A DNA stretch of 64,000 bases from Aliiruegeria haliotis (lineage in GTDB: Bacteria > Pseudomonadota > Alphaproteobacteria > Rhodobacterales > Rhodobacteraceae): assembly GCF_003003255.1 (NCBI RefSeq), contig NZ_PVTD01000001.1:372001-436000 (forward strand), written 5' to 3'. Shown piece by piece: positions 27,485-35,643 of this stretch. Under the pieces are notes generated by a model. The model worked only from the letters and a program-made list of their open reading frames with translations, was not told the origin of the DNA and did not search any database. Numbering within the stretch: position 1 is the first letter of the stretch; each line of letters opens with the position of its first letter. A program made the translations under genes and the position numbers.

Positions 27485-28048
27485 TCACTCCGGCCCGCGT
27501 GTCAGCGCCGCGACGCCCGTTCGCGCGGTTTCAATCAGGCCAAGCGGACGCATCAGGTCGGCAAAGGCCTCGATCTTCTCGGTGGCACCGGCCACGGAGA
27601 AGACGAAGCTCTCCAGCGTCGAGTCCACGACATTCGCGCGGAAGATGTCGGCCAGGCGCAGAGCTTCAAGCCGTTTCTCGCCGGTTGCGGATACCTTGAA
27701 TAGCGCCAGTTCCCGCTCCACCGAGGGGCCCTCGACAGTCAGGTCCTGAACCCGGTGCACGGGCACCATCCGGCCCAGTTGCGCCTTGATCTGTTCGATC
27801 ACTTGCGGCGTGCCCGTGGTCACGATGGTGATCCGGGAGCGGTGACCCGTGTGGTCGACCTCCGCCACGGTCAGGCTCTCGATGTTGTAGCCACGGCCAG
27901 AAAACAGGCCGATCACCCGCGCCAGCACACCGGCCTCGTTGTCCACCACCACAGCCAGGGTATGGGTCTCGATGATCTCGGCATTGGGGTTACGCAGATC
28001 GTAGGCCGAATGCTTCGACGAGCCCTTCTTGATCTTCAATGCGGACAT
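27485..28048 (-). CDS. ilvN: Acetolactate synthase small (regulatory) subunit
   Basis: This 187-residue regulatory subunit of acetohydroxyacid synthase confers valine feedback on the large subunit. The N-terminal ACT domain is clear: THTLAVVVDNEAGVLARVIG, LFSGRGYNIESLTVAEVDH and the following IEQIKAQLGRMVPVHRVQDL. The C-terminal ALS_ss domain contains REEL-like VERELALFKV and RADIFRANVVD-like LADIFRANVVDSTLESFVF. Length fits IlvN/IlvH of alphaproteobacteria. GAGGAAAG lies upstream of the ATG. The large-subunit gene is about 2.1 kb upstream, with an unrelated gene between. Confidence 0.95.
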   Translation of the reverse strand: MSALKIKKGSSKHSAYDLRNPNAEIIETHTLAVVVDNEAGVLARVIGLFSGRGYNIESLTVAEVDHTGHRSRITIVTTGTPQVIEQIKAQLGRMVPVHRVQDLTVEGPSVERELALFKVSATGEKRLEALRLADIFRANVVDSTLESFVFSVAGATEKIEAFADLMRPLGLIETARTGVAALTRGPE

Positions 28049-28318
28049 TTTCTTTCCTCGACAGTGGTGCGCGCTTTATGAATGCGTCGCCTTCCTTACA
28101 ACGCCACGAAGCCCCGCGAAAGGACAATTCCGCCGCACCGTGCCGCCTTTCTGGGACCATTGGTCATTCGCCACTTCACCCGCGCGGGCGCATTCGCCCG
28201 GGAGAAGGTGCAATTTGCGAAGGCTGCCTAGTCGCCGCGTGCCGGAACATGGGTAGATTGGCGCAACTCATGGGTGCGCATGCGCGATTCCATCAACGGT
28301 ATCTGCGGCTTGCCGAGG

Positions 28319-30007
28319 CTACTCCGTGTAGCCCCAATGCGCGATCCAGCGGGCCAGATCCGGCTGAATGTCGGCCAGTTTCGCCTCGTAGCGTTTCCAG
28401 CGCGGCTCCGCACCGGGCGACAGGGGGATATCTCCAGCCGCCTCAAGCCCGAGCCCGCCAAAGAGCGCCTCAACCGAGGCATCTGGTGCGTCCTCTCGAG
28501 TCTCGACAACGGGAAGGTCGAGGAGCGCGGCCGTCCGGGTCCAGAGCGACATCAGCCGATCATAGAGCTGCGCACTGCCATGCAGGGTCAGCGCATTGTC
28601 GGTCGCGGCATTGGAGCGGAACGGATAGGCCCATGCGTCGAAGACTGCAGCCGCCGGGTGACGGAGGGCCAGGACGAAACGGGCACCGGGGAACACCCTG
28701 TGGATCAGTGCCGCATCGCCCAGGTTGAGCGGGGTCGCATCGACCCTCAGCCCGGTTGGCGGGCCACCGAACGCAGCCTCGAAGGCCTGGGAATAGGCGC
28801 GGCGGGCCTCCGCGAGCTTGTCATCGGAAAGGGCTGCAAGTTCCGCGAGGGTCTTCGGATCGTCTAGGGTGTTCCGGACCGGGCGCAGCAGGTCCTGCTC
28901 GACAACGACCGACGTGCCGGGATGGTCGCGCAGGACATTGGCCAGAAGGCTCCCGGTGGGCGGGACACCCAGCACGAAGACAGGGGCGCCCTCCGCGCCG
29001 GCCTCCACCGGCCAGGGCCGGGACTCGGTGCGCGCAATATCGTCGAGGCGGGCCGCGAGGGTTTGCAGGTATGGGTTGTCCTCGCCGGTCGACGTGTGGG
29101 CAATGGCCATCGCGGCGCGGTTCGCCTCCGTGAAGCTGTCGAAAGCGAGCTCCGTCTGTCCTGTGCGGTCCGCGGCGCTGGCGAGCATTTCGGCCCGCGA
29201 AATCCGCGCTTCCGGCGGCAGGTTGCCCGGACGGACCAGTTGGAGGGTGTCGATCGCTTCCTGATCTTCCCCGGCCATCACATGCATCTGGGCGCGGCGA
29301 ATACGCAGCGGCGCGGCGGGCGCGTCCATTGCCCCTTCCGCGCGGTCGAGGGCGGCGCGCAGGGCATCGACATCGCCCGCAGCGGCATGCAGGCCACAGA
29401 TCCCGTCATGCGCGGCCAGCATGTCCGGGCGGACCTCCAGCGCGGCCTCGAAGGCCGCAAGCGCGTCCTCCGGCCGACCGAGATCCGCGAGGATCTGGCC
29501 AAGCCCGGCCCGGTAGGCGGGGGCCTCGGGGCGGAGGTTGGTGGCCTTCTCGGCGATCGGCAGTGCCATCTGCGCCTTGCCTGACTGGCGAAGCGTGGTC
29601 GCGAGATTGTTGTAGGCCTCGGCATATTCCGGGGCGATACTGATCGCGGAGCGGAAACAGTCGATTGCCTTGCCGCGCATACCCTGTTGCGCAAGCACGA
29701 TCCCCTTGAGGTTCGGCAGCAGCGGCACCTGCGGGTTCTCCCGCATCAGCCCATCGAGCGCCTGCTGCGCCTGTGCCCACTGGCCGCGATCCATCAGGCC
29801 GCGGATGCGTTCGAGCGGGGCGTTGAGCGGCGCGGCCATCACCTCGATCAGGGCGGCGAGCCTTGTGCGGGCCTCGGCGTGGTCTGGCACGCGGGCGAGG
29901 ATCGCGCGGTAGACCGCGGCGGCTTCGGCGTGGCGCTGCGGGCGCTTGGCCAGGAATGCGGCGCGTTCGAGCGCCTCGGGCAGGGTAAAGGTCTTCTTTT
30001 CGGTCAT
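28319..30007 (-). CDS. TPR protein with a sulfotransferase-like C-terminal domain
   Basis: This 562-residue protein has N-terminal tetratricopeptide repeats (about residues 25-300; for example AIDCFRSAISIAPEYAEAYN and DALAAFEAALEVRPDM). A sulfotransferase-fold domain follows (about 340-562). The expected PAPS loop is VFVLGVPPTGSLLANVL at 343-359. Related proteins have Pro-Arg-Ser-Gly-Thr there, so the usual Arg is Pro. The 3'-phosphate site is FVLALRHPAAAVFDAW with Arg449. Activity is therefore doubtful. AGAGGA precedes the ATG at 30007; an in-frame upstream start at 30106 would add 33 residues. It lies between ilvB and ilvN on the same strand. Confidence 0.82.
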   Translation of the reverse strand: MTEKKTFTLPEALERAAFLAKRPQRHAEAAAVYRAILARVPDHAEARTRLAALIEVMAAPLNAPLERIRGLMDRGQWAQAQQALDGLMRENPQVPLLPNLKGIVLAQQGMRGKAIDCFRSAISIAPEYAEAYNNLATTLRQSGKAQMALPIAEKATNLRPEAPAYRAGLGQILADLGRPEDALAAFEAALEVRPDMLAAHDGICGLHAAAGDVDALRAALDRAEGAMDAPAAPLRIRRAQMHVMAGEDQEAIDTLQLVRPGNLPPEARISRAEMLASAADRTGQTELAFDSFTEANRAAMAIAHTSTGEDNPYLQTLAARLDDIARTESRPWPVEAGAEGAPVFVLGVPPTGSLLANVLRDHPGTSVVVEQDLLRPVRNTLDDPKTLAELAALSDDKLAEARRAYSQAFEAAFGGPPTGLRVDATPLNLGDAALIHRVFPGARFVLALRHPAAAVFDAWAYPFRSNAATDNALTLHGSAQLYDRLMSLWTRTAALLDLPVVETREDAPDASVEALFGGLGLEAAGDIPLSPGAEPRWKRYEAKLADIQPDLARWIAHWGYTE

Positions 30008-30101
30008 GCGTCCTCTTTGCCCAATCCGGGAGGAAAGGGAAGGGGCGGCGCGACATTCGTTGCAAGGGGCGGCGCATGGGCGGCGGATCCGCATGCCGGT
30101 C

Positions 30102-30139
30102 GGCAAAGGAAAGCGGGCGCCGGTTTCCCGACGCCCGCT
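30102..30139 (-). terminator. Probable terminator after ilvB
   Basis: Perfect 8-bp arms AGCGGGCG (30112-30119) and CGCCCGCT (30132-30139) with a 12-nt loop lie 25 bp past the ilvB stop. On the minus strand the hairpin is followed by TTCCTTTGCC, a modest T-rich tail. It may partly separate ilvB from the TPR/sulfotransferase-like gene. Confidence 0.5.
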
Positions 30140-30163
30140 GGCCGAATTACCTGTCGCGCTGGC

Positions 30164-31918
30164 TCAGACCAGGACGGCGCCGGTGGTTCCGATGGCATCC
30201 TGCGTCGAGGCATCGCCCAGCAGCATGGAATTGTGCGGCTCGCCCGACGGGATCATCGGGAAGCAGTTCTCGTGCTTCTCCACGAGGCAATCCATGATCA
30301 CCGGACCGTCATACCGGATCATCTCCATGATCGCGTCGTCCAGGTCAGCGGGATCGGAGACCTGGATACCCTTGCCGCCGAATGCCTCGGCCAGCTTCAC
30401 GAAGTCCGGCAGCGCCTCAGACCAGCTATGGCTGTAGCGTTCGCCGTGCAGCAGCTCCTGCCACTGGCGAACCATGCCCAGCCGCTCGTTGTTCATGATG
30501 AACTGCTTGACCGGCAGATCGTATTGCGACGCGGTGCCCAGCTCCTGCAGGTTCATCAGGAAGGAGGCATCGCCGGCAACGTTGATGACGAGGCTTTCGG
30601 GATGCGCGACCTGCACGCCGATAGAGGCCGGCAGGCCATAGCCCATCGTGCCGAGGCCCCCGGAGGTCATCCAGCGATGCGGGTCCTCGAAGCCGAGGAA
30701 CTGCGCGGCCCACATCTGGTGCTGGCCGACCTCGGTGCAGATGTAGCGGTCGTGACCCTTCGTCAGCGCCTCCAGCCGTTGTAGCGCATGTTGCGGCTTG
30801 ATGATCTGGTCGGAGTTCTTGAATGTCAGGCAGTTGATGGCCTGCCATTCCTCGATCTGCGCCCACCACTTGGCCAGGCCTTCCTTGTTCACCTTGCGAC
30901 CGCGCGCCTTCCAGATGCGCAGGGCATCCTCCAGGACATGGCCGACATCGCCGATGATCGGGTAATCCACGTGGATGACCTTGTTGATCGAGCTCGGGTC
31001 GATATCGATATGCGCCTTCGCGGAATGCGGGCTGAAGTCGGCGATGCGCCCGGTGATGCGGTCGTCGAAACGGGCGCCGACATTGATCATCAGGTCGCAG
31101 CCATGCATGGCCATGTTGGCCTCGTAGAGGCCGTGCATGCCCAGCATCCCCAGCCAGTGCTTGCCGGAGGCCGGGTAGGCGCCGAGCCCCATCAGCGTCG
31201 AGGTGATCGGGAAGCCCGTGGCCTCCACGAACTCGCGCAGCAACTGGCTGGCGACATTGCCCGAGTTGATCACGCCGCCGCCGGTATAGAAGATCGGCCG
31301 TTCCGCCGTCTCCATCGCCGCGACCATCTCCGTGATCATCTCGATATCGCCTTTCACCCGGGGGTTGTAGTGGCCCTGCGGTGCCTCGCGCGGTTCGACA
31401 TAGGTGCCGGAGGCGAACTGGACATCCTTCGGGATGTCGACCAGCACCGGACCGGGGCGGCCCGAAGTGGCGACGTGGAAGGCCTCGTGGATCGTGCCGG
31501 CCAGGGCATCGGTGTCCTTCACCAGCCAGTTGTGCTTGGTGCAGGGCCGGGTGATGCCGACGGTATCGGCCTCCTGGAAGGCGTCCGAACCGATCATGAA
31601 GGTCGGGACCTGGCCCGACAGGACAACCATCGGGATCGAATCCATCAGCGCGTCGGTGATGCCGGTGACCGCGTTGGTCGCCCCGGGGCCCGAGGTCACC
31701 AGAACAACGCCGGGTTTGCCGGTCGAGCGCGCATAGCCTTCGGCGGCATGGGCGGCGCCCTGTTCGTGGCGCACCAGGATGTGCTTGATGCCCTGATCCT
31801 GGAAAATCTCGTCATAAATGGGTAGCACGGCGCCGCCGGGATAGCCGAACACGACGTCCACACCCTGATCCTTCAGGGCCTGAACCACCATTCTTGCTCC
31901 GGACATTTGCTGCGCCAT
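30164..31918 (-). CDS. ilvB: Acetolactate synthase large (catalytic) subunit
   Basis: This 584-residue thiamine-diphosphate enzyme makes acetolactate or acetohydroxybutyrate, the first common step of valine, leucine and isoleucine synthesis. The N-terminal domain has VFGYPGGAVLPIYDE and the catalytic Glu52 in RHEQGAAHAAEGYA. Next come SGPGATNAVTGI and, in the C-terminal domain, the ThDP motif VAGDASFLMNLQEL. Length and motifs fit the biosynthetic (not catabolic) enzyme. The ATG at 31918 follows GGAGAAG; the longer in-frame version would run into the leader terminator. Expression is likely controlled by the attenuator at 31955-32056. The symbol ilvI is used for the same gene in some genomes. 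Confidence 0.95.
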   Translation of the reverse strand: MAQQMSGARMVVQALKDQGVDVVFGYPGGAVLPIYDEIFQDQGIKHILVRHEQGAAHAAEGYARSTGKPGVVLVTSGPGATNAVTGITDALMDSIPMVVLSGQVPTFMIGSDAFQEADTVGITRPCTKHNWLVKDTDALAGTIHEAFHVATSGRPGPVLVDIPKDVQFASGTYVEPREAPQGHYNPRVKGDIEMITEMVAAMETAERPIFYTGGGVINSGNVASQLLREFVEATGFPITSTLMGLGAYPASGKHWLGMLGMHGLYEANMAMHGCDLMINVGARFDDRITGRIADFSPHSAKAHIDIDPSSINKVIHVDYPIIGDVGHVLEDALRIWKARGRKVNKEGLAKWWAQIEEWQAINCLTFKNSDQIIKPQHALQRLEALTKGHDRYICTEVGQHQMWAAQFLGFEDPHRWMTSGGLGTMGYGLPASIGVQVAHPESLVINVAGDASFLMNLQELGTASQYDLPVKQFIMNNERLGMVRQWQELLHGERYSHSWSEALPDFVKLAEAFGGKGIQVSDPADLDDAIMEMIRYDGPVIMDCLVEKHENCFPMIPSGEPHNSMLLGDASTQDAIGTTGAVLV

Positions 31919-31954
31919 CTTGCTTCTCCATCTACGTCTGGCGTTTGCGGCAAT

Positions 31955-31982
31955 AAAAAACCCTCGTCGAGGATGACGAGGG
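31955..31982 (-). terminator. Attenuator terminator of the ilv leader
   Basis: On the minus strand, arms CCCTCGTC and GACGAGGG (31975-31982 and 31961-31968) form an 8-bp stem with a 6-nt loop, followed directly by six T (31955-31960) and ATT. This is a textbook intrinsic terminator placed between the leader peptide and ilvB, 37 bp before the ilvB start. Confidence 0.85.
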
Positions 31983-32025
31983 CGCATGGGGTACCGTTAT
32001 GGTGTCCGTTACCGGCCCATGCGCC
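31981..32025 (-). promoter_or_regulatory. Upstream hairpin of the ilv attenuator (pause or anti-terminator region)
   Basis: Perfect 10-bp arms GGCGCATGGG and CCCATGCGCC occupy 31981-31990 and 32016-32025. One arm overlaps the last codons of the leader peptide. The other shares two bases with the terminator stem, so the two hairpins compete at their boundary. A ribosome stalled at the Ile-Leu-Val codons would leave this region free to refold; the exact switch needs RNA folding. Confidence 0.65.
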
Positions 32026-32056
32026 TTTCTCCTACGAGTACAAGAATGCTGACCAT
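32009..32056 (-). CDS. ilv leader peptide (MVSILVLVGERRMGR)
   Basis: This is a 15-codon open frame upstream of ilvB. Codons 4-8 are Ile-Leu-Val-Leu-Val and codon 2 is also Val, so five of the first eight residues after or including codon 2 are the branched-chain products of the pathway. GGAAG lies about 8 nt before the ATG, and an in-frame TAA seven codons upstream limits extension. It ends inside the first attenuator hairpin. When charged Ile, Leu or Val tRNA is scarce, ribosomes should stall here and let transcription continue into ilvB. This mechanism is inferred from classical ilv/leu attenuation. Confidence 0.85.
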   Translation of the reverse strand: MVSILVLVGERRMGR

Positions 32057-32087
32057 TCTCAGGGCTTCCTTTGCTTACGTGCGCTGG

Positions 32088-32116
32088 ACCTTATGACCGG
32101 GCGCCGGGAGCGTCAA
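32088..32116 (-). promoter_or_regulatory. Candidate promoter of the ilv operon
   Basis: On the minus strand, TTGACG (32111-32116) is followed after 17 nt by TAAGGT (32088-32093). This would start RNA about 20-30 nt before the leader peptide, the right distance for an attenuator. The -10 match is only partial; CATAAG, 2 nt upstream, is an alternative. Confidence 0.45.
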
Positions 32117-32344
32117 CGGGTTTTGCGGAGAAAATGACGCAGGCAGCGGTCAAATTGGAACAATCTTTCCGAGGATGGGTCTGCATTGCAGACCTTCTTT
32201 CGCATTCTTCGGCAAAAAACCCTGCCATTGAGGGGGATTCGACCGGGCGCCGGGGCGAAAGCAGGCCAAGCCATGATAGCATCTCCGCGACGCGCCGGAA
32301 TCGGCAGCGGAATTACCCGAGTCAATTTGTTCAGGGAGAGACAG

Positions 32345-34255
32345 ATGAACTTGCCCACACGTTCCGTTTTGGTGACGGCGGCTCTCACCACCACACTTTT
32401 TCCATTGTCCGCGACTTCCAACGAATATGCCCATGACCGGGCCAAGGTGACCGAGACGCTGGGCGGAGAGGATTACTCGCCATATGCGGGGCGCGACTTC
32501 CCGACGGTTCCCCTGTTTGGCGACACGCATCTGCACACTGCCGTTTCGGTCGACGCCGGTACGATGAACAAGCTGGGCCAGGAGGAGGCCTTCCGCTTTG
32601 CCCGCGGGGAGGAGGTCACGACGACCCATGGGCTGCGCGCGAAACTGTCACGGCCGCTCGATTTCGTGGTCGTGTCGGACCACGCGGAGATGTACGGGCT
32701 GATGCCACAGCTTCTGAGCGGCGACCCGGAGATCCTGTCGACCCCGCTTGGCAAGAAATGGTACGAGAACCTGACGGCGGGCGACCCGGCGCTCGCCTTC
32801 GACACCGCCATGGAAATCGTCGCCTCCCTGTCGGATGACGTGGTTCCGATCGACAACCCCAAGGCCACCAAGAAAGCCTGGCAGGCCTATACGGCGCTGG
32901 CAGACCGCTACAATGATCCAGGCGTCTTTTCGGCGATCATCGGGTATGAATACACGACCGAAGGCGCCAACAACCTGCACCGCAACGTGCTCTTCCGCGG
33001 CGATTCCGACGATGCCAACCGGACGATCCCGTTCTCGCAATACGACAGCAAGAACCCGGAGGATCTCTGGACCTACCTGGCCGATTTCGAGGCGCGAACT
33101 GGCAGCGAGGTGTTGGCCATCGCCCACAATGGCAACCTTTCCAACGGCCGGATGTTCTCGATGAACGCCTATGACGGCTCCGAACTGACGGTGGAGATCG
33201 CCGAGGCCCGCGCCCGGTTCGAGCCGCTTTACGAGGCCACCCAGATCAAGGGCGACGGGGAGGCCCACCCGGCCTTGAGCCCCGAGGACGCCTTTGCCGA
33301 CTTCGACACCTGGGATGCGGCGAACCTCAACGGCACCGAGTTGAAGACCCCCGACATGCTGCCCGGCGAATATGCCCGCTCGGCGTTGAAGCGGGGGCTG
33401 GAGATCGAGTCGACCCTCGGCGTGAACCCGTTCAAGTTCGGCATGATCGGCTCGACCGACAGCCACACCTCCCTGTCCGGTTTCGAGGAGGACAACTTCT
33501 TCGGCAAGCATTCCGGCGTGGAGCCTGAACCCGATCGCTGGAAGCACGAGGTGATTGCCGCGCCCGATCCCGACCTCACCATCTATGGCTGGAAACAGGC
33601 CGCCGGTGGGCTGGCCGGTGTCTGGGCGCAGGAAAACACCCGCGAGGCGATCTTTGACGCGATGATGCGCAAGGAGACCTATGCCACCACGGGATCGCGG
33701 ATGCTGGTGCGGTTCTTTGGCGGCTGGAGCTTTACCGAGGGCGACACGCTGACCCGGCTTCCTGCCGATGCGGGCTATCGCAAGGGCGTGCCCATGGGGG
33801 GCGATCTGTCGGCCGGGCCCGACGGCGCGGCGCCGACGTTCCTCATGGCTGCGCTGCGCGACCAGTATTCGGGCAATCTCGACCGGATACAGGTCGTCAA
33901 GGGCTGGATGGATGCCGATGGCGAGACGCAGGAGAAGGTCTACAACGCGGTCTGGGCCGGAGACCGGGCGCTGGATGCCAATGGCGAGCTGCCCGACGTG
34001 GGCAACACGGTGGATGTCGCGAATGCGACCTGGACCAACACCATTGGCGCGCCGGAGCTTCTGGGCGTCTGGCAGGACCCCGATTTCGACCCGACCCAGA
34101 AGGCGTTCTACTACGCCCGCGTGATCGAGATCCCGACGCCGCGCTGGACTGCCTACGAGGCAAGGCGATTCGGAGTGGAGATGGACGAAACCGTGCCGAT
34201 GATCACCACGGAGCGCGCCTATACCTCGCCGATCTGGTACACGCCTGAAAGCTGA
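32345..34255 (+). CDS. Secreted DUF3604 protein (PHP-like metal-dependent hydrolase fold)
   Basis: This 636-residue protein has a signal peptide (SVLVTAALTTTLFPLSATS). Metal-ligand clusters typical of the PHP/amidohydrolase-like fold are LFGDTHLHTAVSVDAG (Asp60, His62, His64), VVVSDHAEMYG (Asp112, His113), LAIAHNGNLSNG and IGSTDSHTSLSGF. The family is DUF3604, whose members have no settled reaction; hydrolase activity is inferred. AGGGAGAG precedes the ATG. It is divergent from the ilv leader across about 290 bp and is probably transcribed alone. Periplasmic location is likely. Confidence 0.85.
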   Translation: MNLPTRSVLVTAALTTTLFPLSATSNEYAHDRAKVTETLGGEDYSPYAGRDFPTVPLFGDTHLHTAVSVDAGTMNKLGQEEAFRFARGEEVTTTHGLRAKLSRPLDFVVVSDHAEMYGLMPQLLSGDPEILSTPLGKKWYENLTAGDPALAFDTAMEIVASLSDDVVPIDNPKATKKAWQAYTALADRYNDPGVFSAIIGYEYTTEGANNLHRNVLFRGDSDDANRTIPFSQYDSKNPEDLWTYLADFEARTGSEVLAIAHNGNLSNGRMFSMNAYDGSELTVEIAEARARFEPLYEATQIKGDGEAHPALSPEDAFADFDTWDAANLNGTELKTPDMLPGEYARSALKRGLEIESTLGVNPFKFGMIGSTDSHTSLSGFEEDNFFGKHSGVEPEPDRWKHEVIAAPDPDLTIYGWKQAAGGLAGVWAQENTREAIFDAMMRKETYATTGSRMLVRFFGGWSFTEGDTLTRLPADAGYRKGVPMGGDLSAGPDGAAPTFLMAALRDQYSGNLDRIQVVKGWMDADGETQEKVYNAVWAGDRALDANGELPDVGNTVDVANATWTNTIGAPELLGVWQDPDFDPTQKAFYYARVIEIPTPRWTAYEARRFGVEMDETVPMITTERAYTSPIWYTPES

Positions 34256-34401
34256 GCCCGGCGCGCGGGGCGGCGCTGCGTTGTCCGGCGCGTACGGAAT
34301 GCTGCTTTTCGCAGTTTCCGAAGCGTCGCGCCCGACCAGCCGGTTGTCTGTGCCCCCGTTCCGCGCTACGCGGCGGGGACACACACAAAAGCAGGTTCAC
34401 A

Positions 34402-34998
34402 ATGCGCCCCTGGCCCGATCCCGTCACGCTCTCCGGCACCTATGTCGGTCTCGAATTGCTGGCACAGCGGCATTCGCCCGACCTCCGGGAGGCTGTCGCC
34501 GACGGCAATCTGCATCGCCTCTGGTACACGTCGGTGCCGGCGCCCGAAGAGGTGGAAGCCGAGATCGACCGCCGCCTGACGCTCCGGGCAACGGGGTCGA
34601 TGCTGCCGTTCGCGGTGCTCGACCCGGCTACGGGGAAGGCTGTCGGCATGACGACCTACATGAACATCGACGCCGTGAACCGGCGGGTGGAGATCGGGTC
34701 GACCTGGTATCGCAAGGCCGTGCAGCGCGGTCCCCTGAACACCGAAGCCAAGCTGCTGCTGCTGACCCACGCCTTCGAGACGCTCGATTGTATTGCCGTC
34801 GAGTTCCGCACCCATGTCCTGAACCAGCAGAGCCGCCGCGCGATCGAGCGGCTTGGTGCGCGGCTGGACGGGATCCTGCGGGCGCATTCGCGCATGGCCA
34901 ACGGCACAATTCGCGACACCGCCGCCTATTCGATCACGGCGCCGGAATGGCCGATGGTGAAGGCACATCTTCAGTGGCAGCTGGACAAGCCGCGCTAG
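34402..34998 (+). CDS. GNAT-family N-acetyltransferase (RimJ/RimL-like)
   Basis: This is a 198-residue acetyl-CoA-dependent transferase of the Acetyltransf_3 group. Typical features are an N-terminal LSGTYVGLELL, the core strand LPFAVLDPATGKAVGMTTYM and IDAVNRRVEIGSTWYRKAVQ. The helix region LLTHAFETLDCIAVEFRTHV is followed by NQQSRRAIERLGARLDGIL. It may acetylate a protein N-terminus, antibiotic or small molecule; the target is unknown. It ends 3 bp before the convergent response-regulator gene. Confidence 0.85.
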   Translation: MRPWPDPVTLSGTYVGLELLAQRHSPDLREAVADGNLHRLWYTSVPAPEEVEAEIDRRLTLRATGSMLPFAVLDPATGKAVGMTTYMNIDAVNRRVEIGSTWYRKAVQRGPLNTEAKLLLLTHAFETLDCIAVEFRTHVLNQQSRRAIERLGARLDGILRAHSRMANGTIRDTAAYSITAPEWPMVKAHLQWQLDKPR

Positions 34999-35001
34999 CG
35001 C

Positions 35002-35643
35002 TCAGAGGCGAACGCCGGTTCCCTGCAACACGCCGTTTTCCATCGCATAGCGGGTGAGCCCGGCCGTCGAGGAAATCCCCAGCTTGCGCTTGATGTTCTT
35101 GCGGTGGGTCTCGACCGTGCGCACGGAAATATCGAGCGCAATGGCCACCTCCTTGTTGGACTTGCCTTGTGCAAGTTGCAGCAGGATCGTCTGCTCCCGG
35201 CTGGTCAGCGGTTCGCGGCCGCCGGTGTCGCGCGGCTTCAACGCGGTCGTGGCCCCGGTGCAAAGGTACTGCCCGCCGGCCATCACCTGGTCGATGGCTT
35301 CCTTGATCCGCTCTGTCGGCACGTCCTTGAGCACGTAGCCCCGTGCCCCGTGATCGAGCGCGGTTGAGATGTATTCCGGGCTGTCATGCATGGAGAGGAT
35401 CAACACCCTGAGGTCGGGCCGCGTCTCCATCAGGATCTCGGTCGCGGAGAGGCCGTTCACCTCTGGCATGTTCAGGTCCATCAACACGACATCCGGCGAC
35501 AGCTCCGAGACCCGTTCCACGGCCTCCCGGCCATTGGTCAGCGTGCCCACGACCTCGATATCGTCATAGGTCTCAAGGATCGCCTCGATCCCTTCGACGA
35601 CCATCGGGTGGTCGTCCACAATCAGCACTCGGGTGGCGCTCAT
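35002..35643 (-). CDS. NarL/LuxR-type response regulator
   Basis: This 213-residue regulator has an N-terminal receiver with Asp10-Asp11, the phospho-acceptor Asp56 in VVLMDLNMPE and Lys in YVLKDVP. A C-terminal LuxR helix-turn-helix follows (LTSREQTILLQLAQGKSNKE then VAIALDISVRTVETHRKNI). It overlaps the upstream histidine-kinase gene by 4 bp, which makes the two an obvious pair. Target genes cannot be told from the sequence. Confidence 0.93.
   Translation of the reverse strand: MSATRVLIVDDHPMVVEGIEAILETYDDIEVVGTLTNGREAVERVSELSPDVVLMDLNMPEVNGLSATEILMETRPDLRVLILSMHDSPEYISTALDHGARGYVLKDVPTERIKEAIDQVMAGGQYLCTGATTALKPRDTGGREPLTSREQTILLQLAQGKSNKEVAIALDISVRTVETHRKNIKRKLGISSTAGLTRYAMENGVLQGTGVRL

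Noticed and set aside
27440-27490. Hairpin CCGGCC...GGCCGG as an ilvN terminator
   Set aside because: Only 6-bp arms in very GC-rich DNA and no T-run on the minus strand.
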